From contig CAJNDS010002699.1 of NCBI GenBank assembly GCA_905221605.1, positions 219,001-283,000 on the forward strand: a stretch of DNA of 64,000 nucleotides, in the 5' to 3' direction. A model generated the notes under the pieces. It saw only the letters and a list, made by a program, of their open reading frames with translations. It searched no databases and had not been told where the DNA came from. A program made the translations under genes and the position numbers. Below are positions 10,551-16,584 of this stretch, one piece after another (the first letter of the stretch is position 1; the number at the start of each line of letters is the position of its first letter). Source of the stretch: Symbiodinium natans (Eukaryota; Sar; Dinophyceae; Suessiales; Symbiodiniaceae).

Positions 10551-13500
10551 CTGTTGCAGCTGCCCGAAAGGGTAAGTCGGTTCGAAACAAGGCCGAGGCA
10601 AAGAAGGAGGTCAAACAGAACAAGTTCGTTACTCTTTCAAGGGACCAGGAGGACAAGCCGGGCTCTATGACTAAACCGGTTACAAGAATCACCTATGACA
10701 TGAAGGATTTCTTGCATTCTTGTGTGGATCGCTACTGTGAATTGGCAAAGGTGGATCGTAGCTCGTTGAAGTCAGTGAGCACACCGTTCCATGAACTTCG
10801 GATGGCCACTCCTATCGTCAACGAAACGGAGAAGACAGGGCGGCTCCAACCTATTGCAAGTAAGGTCCTCATGAAAATCCTGTTTGCTGCAAGAATGGCA
10901 CGATGGGATCTTTTACGAGCAACCCAATCCTTGGCCTCGCGAGTCACAAAATGGAGTCCAGATTGTGATCTAGCATTACATCGTCTTGTATCGTACGTCA
11001 ATTCTTCTATCGACCTCACTATGAGTGGGTTTATTGGGGATTCGATACTTGATTGCAGACTCTGGCTTTTTAGCGACGCTGACTTCGCAGGTGAGTACGA
11101 TTCAAAATCTACTACTGGATGTGCTTTGTTTCTGGTGGGCCCGAACACGTACTATCCCATCAACGCCTTCAGTAAGAAACAAACGTCCATAACAATGAGC
11201 TCTACCGAGTCTGAAGTGGTGTCGGCTAATCAGGGTGTACGCGCCCAAGGTCTTCCAAGCCTCAGCCTCTGGTACTTCCTTTGGCGCGGCAAAGCCGACC
11301 GCAAGGTTGGGCCGAGGGCTGAGATGAAGTCTACGAGCAACTCTGTTGTGGCACGCATAGACCCTGAACTCGATGAGATTCGGTATGGCACTACCAGACC
11401 CGATGGCATGTCTATTGCAGATATCAATGGTTTGCACGTCCAGCTTCCCAAATGTTTTCAGATTAGGCATTTGGAAGATAACCAAGCGACCATTACTCTG
11501 CTGTTATCAGGGCGTGCAGGTGTGCTTCGACATACAGATCGCACACAAAAGGTTAGCTTCGGATGGCTCCGTCAGCAATATGAAGAAGGACATTTTCGCC
11601 TCCTCAATGTTGACACCAGCGAGCAAGTTGCAGACGTGTTCACAAAGCCTTTTACGGAGCGAACAAAATGGATACATGCGTTGAAGCTCATTGCTCACAC
11701 CTACAAGTCGGTCGACCCTCAAGCCGGAAGAAATTCCGTGTCGAAATCTGTTCCCGCTGCTCCGAAGTCGGTGTGTATTCCCACAGATCAACTGGAACAT
11801 GTTGCAAAACTGCTTCGCCGAGCTGATCGATATGATTTCGAAGATTTCGAGCAGGTCGCCGAAATGATGTACGACAACCTTCGTGTGTCGAGCTCAAGGC
11901 TTCGCAGTGTCGTTCGTTCCGGCACCGAAGTGGCTCCCAAATACTTCGTGTTTGGGCTGTGGACACATGGTGGGTGCTTCGGCCTAACAAAGCGTACTGG
12001 CCAAATGTCCCAACTGTGCCGCTACATAAATGGTTTCATCCGAAAGCACGCTCCAAAGCATTTTACCTGGACTTCGTTTGTCATCAATTTTATGGGTAGG
12101 GCAGGCGTTCACAGCGACAAGTTTAATCTCAGAGGCAGCCAAAACTGGTCCTTCGGCTTCGGTCCCTATCAGGGGGGCGAGCTCTGGGTGGAGGACCCCG
12201 ACAAAGGGATGGACGCTTTCACCGACGAAGACGGTAAGACCTGGCATGGCCGCAACGTTCAAACTTGTCGCAAACCCGTGCTCCTAAACCCTCACCTTCG
12301 ACATGCTGTCCAGCCCTTTACAGGAAACAGGCATTCTCTCATTGCCTACTCATCAGGGGGGTGGACAAAGCTGAGTGAAGATGACAAGCAACTCCTACGG
12401 GGAAATGATTTTAGGACGCCCCGGGCTCAGTTGAAACATGCGTGCGTTTGTTTATGTGCATCCCCTCACGATGAGGGGGGTAGAAATAGTCCCAAAACCG
12501 CTCCCGAAACGGTCGAGTCGTTTTTGCGTGCATCGATCGAGAACGCACAAACATACACCACATGCGCAAGTGCTTCGGTTGAGCCTGCTGTACCGACTCT
12601 TTCTGTGCTAGCTGGCTCTCTCCAAGTGGTCAGCAGCATCGAGGCATTAGGAACCATGTCGCGATTGGTCGCCCATGGTGCAGGCTACTCCTGCGATACT
12701 GGCATGGAGGGCCGACCTTTGGCACTGCAAGGACATCTCAACATGCTCGTCAACGCCGGACTGAGCGTGGAGTACTTGCAGCTCCAGGCGGGGAAGGAGT
12801 ATGACGCGCTCCTCAAGTCCTATGAGGTCTTCCCCCCACAGACCATCGCCAGCCTCAGCCTCAATGACCCCGAGATTCCAACGCCGAATCTGCTCAAGCT
12901 AGCTCGCATCTCAAATGAGGGTCTCAGCAAGCTCCAGCCAACCGAAAGGTTGCGCCGAAGTCGCTTTCTGCTAGTGGTGACGGACTCAGTCACATCCCTT
13001 GGACGACAGAATACCAAGGGGAAGTGGAAATTCTCCATTCCCGAAGAGGAAATCTTCATGGCAGCACTGACCCTCAGGTACACGAGCGATAAACTCCACA
13101 TGTGTTGGGGCAAGACGCTTTCATGGCTCACTTGGCAGGTGCAGGAGGAGATCCAGGCAATCCGTGCCAAGTATGGGTCGGAGTGCGAGATCGATGTGAT
13201 CGTTTGGTGGTCAGGAAATGAAGTTGCTGGACGACGAGGATGCATCCCCACGCGGCTCGCCCCGGGCGCGGCATATTCAACCTCCCAGACCTCGGCAGAA
13301 GATGTTGCGAGGAAGGTGAGGCGCTGCGCCGATGCACTAGCCACCCTCGCGGGTGAGCCGCACATCGGGTTTGTCCGCATCGTCGGCAACGTTGACCACG
13401 AGACTTACAACTTGCATCCCGCATACAACGAATTCATCTCCAAGATGTTCCATGAGTTCACAAGTCGCGGACTGCAAGTTCAAACGGCCACATCCCAGGC

Positions 13501-16288
13501 AATGAAGCTGTCCTATTACGATGATTTTCATCTTTGGGATACCCCCGAAAACCGCAAACAGATCCAAGATTACATCTACACCACGGCGCTCCTTGGCGAC
13601 CTGGAAAAGGAAGCGTCACGTTTTGCAGATGTTCTGGATCGACTAGGAGATCTTTACCCCTACCTAGAGGTGGAAGGCGGCTACAGGATGGACAGTACAG
13701 CAGGTCGTGAAGCCCTACGCCTCTACAAGGAGGTGGTTGAAAGTGGCAGAAACGACCTGAAGGTCCACAAGATTGAGGCGCCTGTGCCCGTGAAGATCAG
13801 CACGGAAGACACCTGGTGGGAGGTCCCCGACGCTAATACTGCGCATGAACCAGTTGCCGCGCCCGCTCAGCAAGACAAAACGATCGCCCGATCCGAGGTG
13901 GAGTATCCTGTGGTTTCGGACGTGTCGGAGATCGCTGAGGTCAAGGATGAGGTCGTCCAGGCCGAGTCAGAGAAGGCTGAATACCTTCCTCTGAACGAGG
14001 TCGTGTTCGCCGATGAAGGGGATTATCGACCTCCCCTGGCGTCAGATGGCCGGGCAACAAGCGCAGCTACCCGAAAGGGTAAGTCGTCGGGGCAAAGTGA
14101 GGATGTCTACGCCCGCGAGATGTACCAGGACGCATCCAAAACCCATGGTGCGGAGGAAAGCCAGGAGCCGGATCTCCCGATGACCGGATACTGGTACAAC
14201 GGGACGCTCCACGACCTCGAGCCCCTGCCAAGTGCCGATCTCCGCAAGTATGAACAGCGGGTGAACTTTAGGCACGGCGACCTCAAGCTGCTCACCATGC
14301 TCTTGAGGGGGCACCAGAACGACTGGTATGGGCTGGACTTCGACATCGCCATGTGGACGGATGTCGATAAGCTCCTGGATCGTTTCAATGAAGCAACTCG
14401 TCGAAAATGGGGCGTAAGACAGCTGCTGCAGGTGACCGCGCAGGACAAAAAGAGGAGGTTCGAGATTCTTGGGATCCGGCATGAGATCAGCAACAGTCTG
14501 AATCTTTCCCTCTTCCCTGTGCGGGTCAGGGCAGTCACCGGTCACTCGGAGAAAGTGATGCGCATCGAGTCAGACGAGTTCCTTGCCCGGAGGTTTCTCA
14601 CCAATGAAAATTTGGATGTCGCTCCACAGGTCATATACCACCGCACGGACGCGAAGAGCGTGGAGTCGATTTTGAAATCCGGGATCAAGGTCGCTGGCGG
14701 CAGAAAGGGCGGGCGTGCCCATGCTTACTTCTCACCTACCACCCTCAAGGACGAGAAGTACACCTCTGGACTCAGGTCAACGCAGCCGTTCCAGATTGCG
14801 GTGAATCTGCATGAAGCTCTCCGAGATGGCCTCGTCTTCTTTGAGAACAGTACCCGCGGGATTTTGACCCGTGCAGTCGTTAACCCTCGGTATATCCTTT
14901 CATGTGTGGACACCACCACGAACAACGTGATTTACGCAAGAACAGGAGAGGCCCAGTCTGCAGCCACCCGCGAGGGTGAGCCGGATACTGTTGACCAAGC
15001 TTCATCGAGCTCAACAGTCAAAGCCTTGGCGTCAAGGGCTGTCCCTGAAGACCAGCCCAAGCGAGTCAAGGGCACTGTTGGCGCCTTCCTTGAGGCAAAG
15101 AAGGCGAGGACCGACGCTGCTGCGCTGGAACCCATTGCAGAGCAAGATGAGGGCATCGATGTCTCGAAAGACGAGGCATCGATGGATGACCAACCGCAGC
15201 CTGCACAGGAGATATCCGACACGGAAGAGGCAGAGAGCGATAGCGAAGCCCCATATGGGAGCTATCCATGCTCGGCCTGCCAGCGCATCGTCCTGCTTGG
15301 GCAGCGCTTTTGCATGACATGCGGTGAGAACCAGTTTCCGGAGTCCAGCAAGGCAAGCCGCCAGTACACTTCGTTCCAGCAAAACCGCCGTACCACACTC
15401 CTCAAGCTGACGTACAACGCTCGGAATGAGGATCTCCTGGGACACCTCCGTGGTATCGCAGAAAAGTTTAGCAAACAGCGGGGCTCAGTCTCCCTGGATG
15501 CGCTGATCATACGCGATGCCAAAGACAAGTTCCAACGAGCGAGGAAGCTCAAGTTCGACTCCATCGCTGACCGGTTGGAACGGGATGCCACCTTCTTCCT
15601 GCAGATGATGAGGAACGGAATCACGGTTCAGGATGCGTGCCGAATGGACCTCCTGGTGAAGGCCGTGCTCCCGGACCCAGGCCGCACGGAAGAGCAGCGG
15701 CTTCTGCAGGCGGGGTCGAACTACCTCAGTGGAGCTTCCCGCAAGGGAATGCCGGGCAAGTTGGTTTACTATGGCGATGCGCCGATGGATGGCCTAAAAT
15801 CGGCTGGACTGATTGACCAGTTCTCCGAGAACCCCATCGGGATGGCCTACGGCGGCGCATTCATCGGCTTCAGCTTCTATGCCGATATCGCCACCCGCTT
15901 GTCCGGTGCTCGCACAATCTACAGCTTCAACGGCATTGTGGAACTCAAGCATGAAACGCCGGAAGGCATGATTGCCGAGCTGCAAATGCTAGCAGCCGAA
16001 TGCATCCACTCTGCCGAGGAGCAGGAGAGGATCACCGCCTATCACGCCGCCAAGAATCGAGAGACGGCACAGCAGCGAATGGAGACTGCCACGACTGCTC
16101 GTCCATCGACACAGAGCGCCTCATCAAGGGACACAGCTGTTCACGGAGCACCCTGGCACCAAGGGCAAGAACAGTGGTGGTCAGATCGTGAATGGCGCGA
16201 GTGGCGTGAGTGGCGTGAGCCAGCTAGTCAGGGTTGGGGCTCATCCCGCTGGAGCAATCAGCGCGGATCGCAGTGGTGGAGCCGCTGA
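9890..16288 (+). CDS. 2132-codon open frame: RT (part), RNase H and appended enzyme modules
   Basis: The longest frame in the window. It is actually open from about 9700, so its ATG at 9890 is internal to RT rather than a proven start. The order by residue of this frame is RT remainder with YVDG at 59-62; RNase H about 390-607; oxygenase-like about 685-840; SGNH-like about 1020-1240; Tpt1/KptA about 1464-1685; CxxC...CxxC zinc ribbon 1794-1811; unassigned region to about 2075; Trp/Arg/Glu-rich tail ending at 2132. Linkers are Ala/Glu/Pro/Ser-rich. There is no stop or frameshift in 6.4 kb although upstream pol is broken at least four times. How the modules are separated, if at all, is not evident. 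Codon use is G+C-rich at third positions throughout. Confidence 0.9.
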   Translation: MKDPVVPLKLALYGHPDSGGIWERHCETELKKVGFEPVLTDIWKSVFYNADLELLMVIYVDGFKLAGPTKNIQKGWESIATVIDMDPAEVIGRYFGCQHIEETNVKLSKEHHPFHYVFEPENETAAPAKIAEDRWDVIPEVMLAVRHHSYPRKRLYMPTEDDVQMFPTIGPQRYTFQAANGVTEEQQDNMNIARDKCFKQWWTGTTYFDLAARGPEEFGLAVAAARKGKSVRNKAEAKKEVKQNKFVTLSRDQEDKPGSMTKPVTRITYDMKDFLHSCVDRYCELAKVDRSSLKSVSTPFHELRMATPIVNETEKTGRLQPIASKVLMKILFAARMARWDLLRATQSLASRVTKWSPDCDLALHRLVSYVNSSIDLTMSGFIGDSILDCRLWLFSDADFAGEYDSKSTTGCALFLVGPNTYYPINAFSKKQTSITMSSTESEVVSANQGVRAQGLPSLSLWYFLWRGKADRKVGPRAEMKSTSNSVVARIDPELDEIRYGTTRPDGMSIADINGLHVQLPKCFQIRHLEDNQATITLLLSGRAGVLRHTDRTQKVSFGWLRQQYEEGHFRLLNVDTSEQVADVFTKPFTERTKWIHALKLIAHTYKSVDPQAGRNSVSKSVPAAPKSVCIPTDQLEHVAKLLRRADRYDFEDFEQVAEMMYDNLRVSSSRLRSVVRSGTEVAPKYFVFGLWTHGGCFGLTKRTGQMSQLCRYINGFIRKHAPKHFTWTSFVINFMGRAGVHSDKFNLRGSQNWSFGFGPYQGGELWVEDPDKGMDAFTDEDGKTWHGRNVQTCRKPVLLNPHLRHAVQPFTGNRHSLIAYSSGGWTKLSEDDKQLLRGNDFRTPRAQLKHACVCLCASPHDEGGRNSPKTAPETVESFLRASIENAQTYTTCASASVEPAVPTLSVLAGSLQVVSSIEALGTMSRLVAHGAGYSCDTGMEGRPLALQGHLNMLVNAGLSVEYLQLQAGKEYDALLKSYEVFPPQTIASLSLNDPEIPTPNLLKLARISNEGLSKLQPTERLRRSRFLLVVTDSVTSLGRQNTKGKWKFSIPEEEIFMAALTLRYTSDKLHMCWGKTLSWLTWQVQEEIQAIRAKYGSECEIDVIVWWSGNEVAGRRGCIPTRLAPGAAYSTSQTSAEDVARKVRRCADALATLAGEPHIGFVRIVGNVDHETYNLHPAYNEFISKMFHEFTSRGLQVQTATSQAMKLSYYDDFHLWDTPENRKQIQDYIYTTALLGDLEKEASRFADVLDRLGDLYPYLEVEGGYRMDSTAGREALRLYKEVVESGRNDLKVHKIEAPVPVKISTEDTWWEVPDANTAHEPVAAPAQQDKTIARSEVEYPVVSDVSEIAEVKDEVVQAESEKAEYLPLNEVVFADEGDYRPPLASDGRATSAATRKGKSSGQSEDVYAREMYQDASKTHGAEESQEPDLPMTGYWYNGTLHDLEPLPSADLRKYEQRVNFRHGDLKLLTMLLRGHQNDWYGLDFDIAMWTDVDKLLDRFNEATRRKWGVRQLLQVTAQDKKRRFEILGIRHEISNSLNLSLFPVRVRAVTGHSEKVMRIESDEFLARRFLTNENLDVAPQVIYHRTDAKSVESILKSGIKVAGGRKGGRAHAYFSPTTLKDEKYTSGLRSTQPFQIAVNLHEALRDGLVFFENSTRGILTRAVVNPRYILSCVDTTTNNVIYARTGEAQSAATREGEPDTVDQASSSSTVKALASRAVPEDQPKRVKGTVGAFLEAKKARTDAAALEPIAEQDEGIDVSKDEASMDDQPQPAQEISDTEEAESDSEAPYGSYPCSACQRIVLLGQRFCMTCGENQFPESSKASRQYTSFQQNRRTTLLKLTYNARNEDLLGHLRGIAEKFSKQRGSVSLDALIIRDAKDKFQRARKLKFDSIADRLERDATFFLQMMRNGITVQDACRMDLLVKAVLPDPGRTEEQRLLQAGSNYLSGASRKGMPGKLVYYGDAPMDGLKSAGLIDQFSENPIGMAYGGAFIGFSFYADIATRLSGARTIYSFNGIVELKHETPEGMIAELQMLAAECIHSAEEQERITAYHAAKNRETAQQRMETATTARPSTQSASSRDTAVHGAPWHQGQEQWWSDREWREWREWREPASQGWGSSRWSNQRGSQWWSR
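10559..10579 (+). repeat. 21-nt GNRA hairpin motif, copy 5 (RT/RNase H linker)
   Basis: The stem is GCCC/GGGT with a GAAA loop, flanked by GCT and AAGTCG. It is read from codon position 1 as AARKGKS, in the linker between RT and RNase H. Confidence 0.75.
11050..11710 (+). other. RNase H domain of copia pol
   Basis: The copia RNase H pattern is complete: Asp in FSDADFAG (residue 396 of the 2132-codon frame), Glu in SSTESE (440), Asp in LEDNQAT (530) and Asp in EQVADVFTK (582). The usual C-terminal block, TKPFTERTKWIHAL, follows. All four acidic metal ligands are present. It would degrade the RNA strand of the cDNA hybrid. A standard copia Pol would end near residue 610, but this frame continues. 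Confidence 0.85.
11935..12410 (+). other. putative 2-oxoglutarate/Fe(II)-dependent oxygenase domain
   Basis: Residues about 685-840 show the double-stranded beta-helix oxygenase ligand set: H741-x-D743 in GVHSDKFN, 61 residues, H805, then R814-x-S816 in TGNRHSL, where the Arg would bind 2-oxoglutarate. A GGELWVED strand lies between. The H-x-D...H...R-x-S layout, with GG before a strand, recalls the TET/JBP and related groups that oxidise nucleic-acid bases. The substrate cannot be told from sequence. The preceding YFVFGLWTHGG and RYINGF blocks appear to belong to the same module. The alternative is an unrelated conserved domain that fits the motif by chance. Confidence 0.6.
12462..12478 (+). 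repeat. perfect 7-bp hairpin in the oxygenase/SGNH linker
   Basis: CCCCTCA and TGAGGGG pair across a CGA loop. It is not a copy of the 21-nt motif but occupies a similar inter-module position. Confidence 0.5.
12937..12957 (+). repeat. 21-nt GNRA hairpin motif, copy 6 (start of SGNH module)
   Basis: The stem is AACC/GGTT with a GAAA loop, flanked by GCC and GCGCCG. Two stem pairs change together relative to the other copies. It is read from codon position 3 (PTERLRR), the third codon phase used by this motif. Confidence 0.7.
13340..13360 (+). repeat. 21-nt hairpin motif, variant copy 7 (inside SGNH module)
   Basis: The stem is ACCC/GGGT with the same flanks (GCC and GAGCCG), but the loop is TCGC, the only non-GNRA loop. 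It lies between SGNH blocks III and V, so not at a joint. Confidence 0.5.
14066..14086 (+). repeat. 21-nt GNRA hairpin motif, copy 8 (SGNH/Tpt1 joint)
   Basis: The stem is ACCC/GGGT with a GAAA loop, flanked by GCT and AAGTCG, in the acidic linker before the Tpt1 module. Confidence 0.75.
14279..14945 (+). other. Tpt1/KptA-type RNA 2'-phosphotransferase domain
   Basis: Residues about 1464-1685 follow the whole Tpt1/KptA pattern. The N-terminal winged-helix part has LLTMLLRGH and a DVDKLL segment, leading into DKKRRFEI. Next come VRAVTGHS (Arg1547, His1552; family R-A-x-Q-G-H-S), IYHRT (His1584), GRAHAYFS (Arg1609, His1611), and the C-terminal GLRSTQPF, LRDGLVFF and RGILTRAV-NPRYI blocks. Tpt1 transfers the 2'-phosphate left at RNA splice junctions to NAD+, giving ADP-ribose 1'',2''-cyclic phosphate. 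The family Gln of AxQGHS is Thr here and the HGT motif is HRT, so activity may be altered. Length (about 220 aa) fits the family. I know of no copia element reported with this domain. Confidence 0.85.
14963..14983 (+). repeat. 21-nt GNRA hairpin motif, copy 9 (Tpt1/zinc-ribbon joint)
   Basis: The stem is ACCC/GGGT with a GCGA loop, flanked by GCC and GAGCCG. It starts 20 bases after the Tpt1 module ends. Confidence 0.75.
15257..15335 (+). other. zinc-ribbon segment
   Basis: Cys1794-x2-Cys1797, ten residues, then Cys1808-x2-Cys1811 with a following Gly-Glu form a typical four-Cys ribbon. It sits after an acidic linker and before the C-terminal region. Such ribbons often bind nucleic acid or hold domains together; its partner is unknown. 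Confidence 0.6.
15340..16288 (+). other. unassigned C-terminal region of the long frame
   Basis: About 300 residues. The first half is helical and charged. At about 1955-2040 there is a segment beginning KLVYYGD and continuing with DGLKSAGL, YGGAFIGFSF and SFNGIVELK. The opening faintly recalls the YH-GT...GI/GL strand of ADP-ribosyltransferase-like folds such as Tpt1, so a degenerate relative is possible, but key His/Arg residues are absent. The last 40 residues are rich in Trp, Arg, Glu and Gln with three WRE repeats, suggesting a disordered or RNA-associating tail. I cannot assign a function. The stop is TGA at 16286-16288. Confidence 0.5.
15734..15754 (+). repeat. 21-nt GNRA hairpin motif, copy 10 (C-terminal region)
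   Basis: The stem is TCCC/GGGA with a GCAA loop, flanked by GCT and ATGCCG. The outer pair is T-A where other copies have A-T, G-C or G-T. Confidence 0.75.
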
Positions 16289-16370
16289 ATGCCCATTTTG
16301 TATGCACAATAGCTCAAGTTTTGCTTTTCCCTTCACCTTTGCTTCGGTCATAGCGGGTGGGACAACACGG

Positions 16371-16391
16371 GCCACCCGAAAGGGTGTGTCG
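16371..16391 (+). repeat. 21-nt GNRA hairpin motif, copy 11 (3' UTR)
   Basis: The stem is ACCC/GGGT with a GAAA loop, flanked by GCC and GTGTCG. It lies 83 bases beyond the stop codon and outside the long frame, so no protein requirement can explain its retention. Confidence 0.75.
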
Positions 16392-16425
16392 CAATCCTCT
16401 GTCCACCTTAGCTTGTGCCAAGCAC

Positions 16426-16436
16426 GGTGAGGGGGG
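16426..16436 (+). promoter_or_regulatory. polypurine tract of the LTR element
   Basis: The purine-rich run GGTGAGGGGGG (one T) directly abuts the 3' LTR. This is where plus-strand cDNA priming is expected. The position is exact and the composition is reasonable. Confidence 0.7.
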
Positions 16437-16579
16437 TGTAGTTTCTCATGTAGGAATAACACTCCTTTTGCGAGCTGTGCATAACATCACAATACCCTCG
16501 ACTGTGGCTCAAGTTGCCGATAAAAAGAGGCGTACTTAACGGTTTACATATTCCCTCATGTGCTGACCTGTAAACTTCA
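16437..16579 (+). repeat. 3' LTR
   Basis: A 143-bp direct copy of 4194-4336 with two substitutions and the same TG...CA ends. Confidence 0.95.
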
Positions 16580-16584
16580 AGAAC
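16580..16584 (+). repeat. right target-site duplication of the LTR element
   Basis: AGAAC, identical to 4189-4193. Confidence 0.9.

Larger units (their letters stand above)
12900..13640 (+). other. SGNH/GDSL-hydrolase-like domain
   Basis: Residues about 1020-1240 carry three SGNH blocks in order. Block I is VVTDSVTS with Ser1033 as candidate nucleophile. Block III is WWSGNEV with Gly1109-Asn1110. Block V is YDDFHL with Asp1211 and His1214 in the D-x-x-H arrangement. Hydrophobic strands precede blocks I and III as in the family. Block II Gly is not clearly placed. SGNH enzymes are esterases and deacetylases, and esterase domains are known in ORF1 of some vertebrate CR1-like retrotransposons. 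A role here is not evident. The match is by motif order and could be wrong. Confidence 0.55.
4194..16579 (+). mobile_element. Ty1/copia-type LTR retrotransposon with captured 3' enzyme modules
   Basis: A 12,386-bp element bounded by 143-bp direct LTRs and a 5-bp duplication. The order is gag (CCCH fingers), protease region, integrase, reverse transcriptase and RNase H. Integrase before RT places it in Ty1/copia. Copia elements are typically about 5 kb. The excess here is roughly 4.6 kb of open coding sequence downstream of RNase H that contains oxygenase-like, SGNH-like, Tpt1/KptA and zinc-ribbon modules. LTR identity (141/143) implies a recent insertion. Frame lesions in the protease-to-RT interval mean this copy probably cannot make an active Pol, although indel errors in the assembly would look the same. 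Confidence 0.95.

Noticed and set aside
10566-14084. GGTAAGT inside two hairpin copies as intron donors
   Set aside because: The frame stays open through both sites with domain-like sequence on each side, and other copies lack the donor-like bases.
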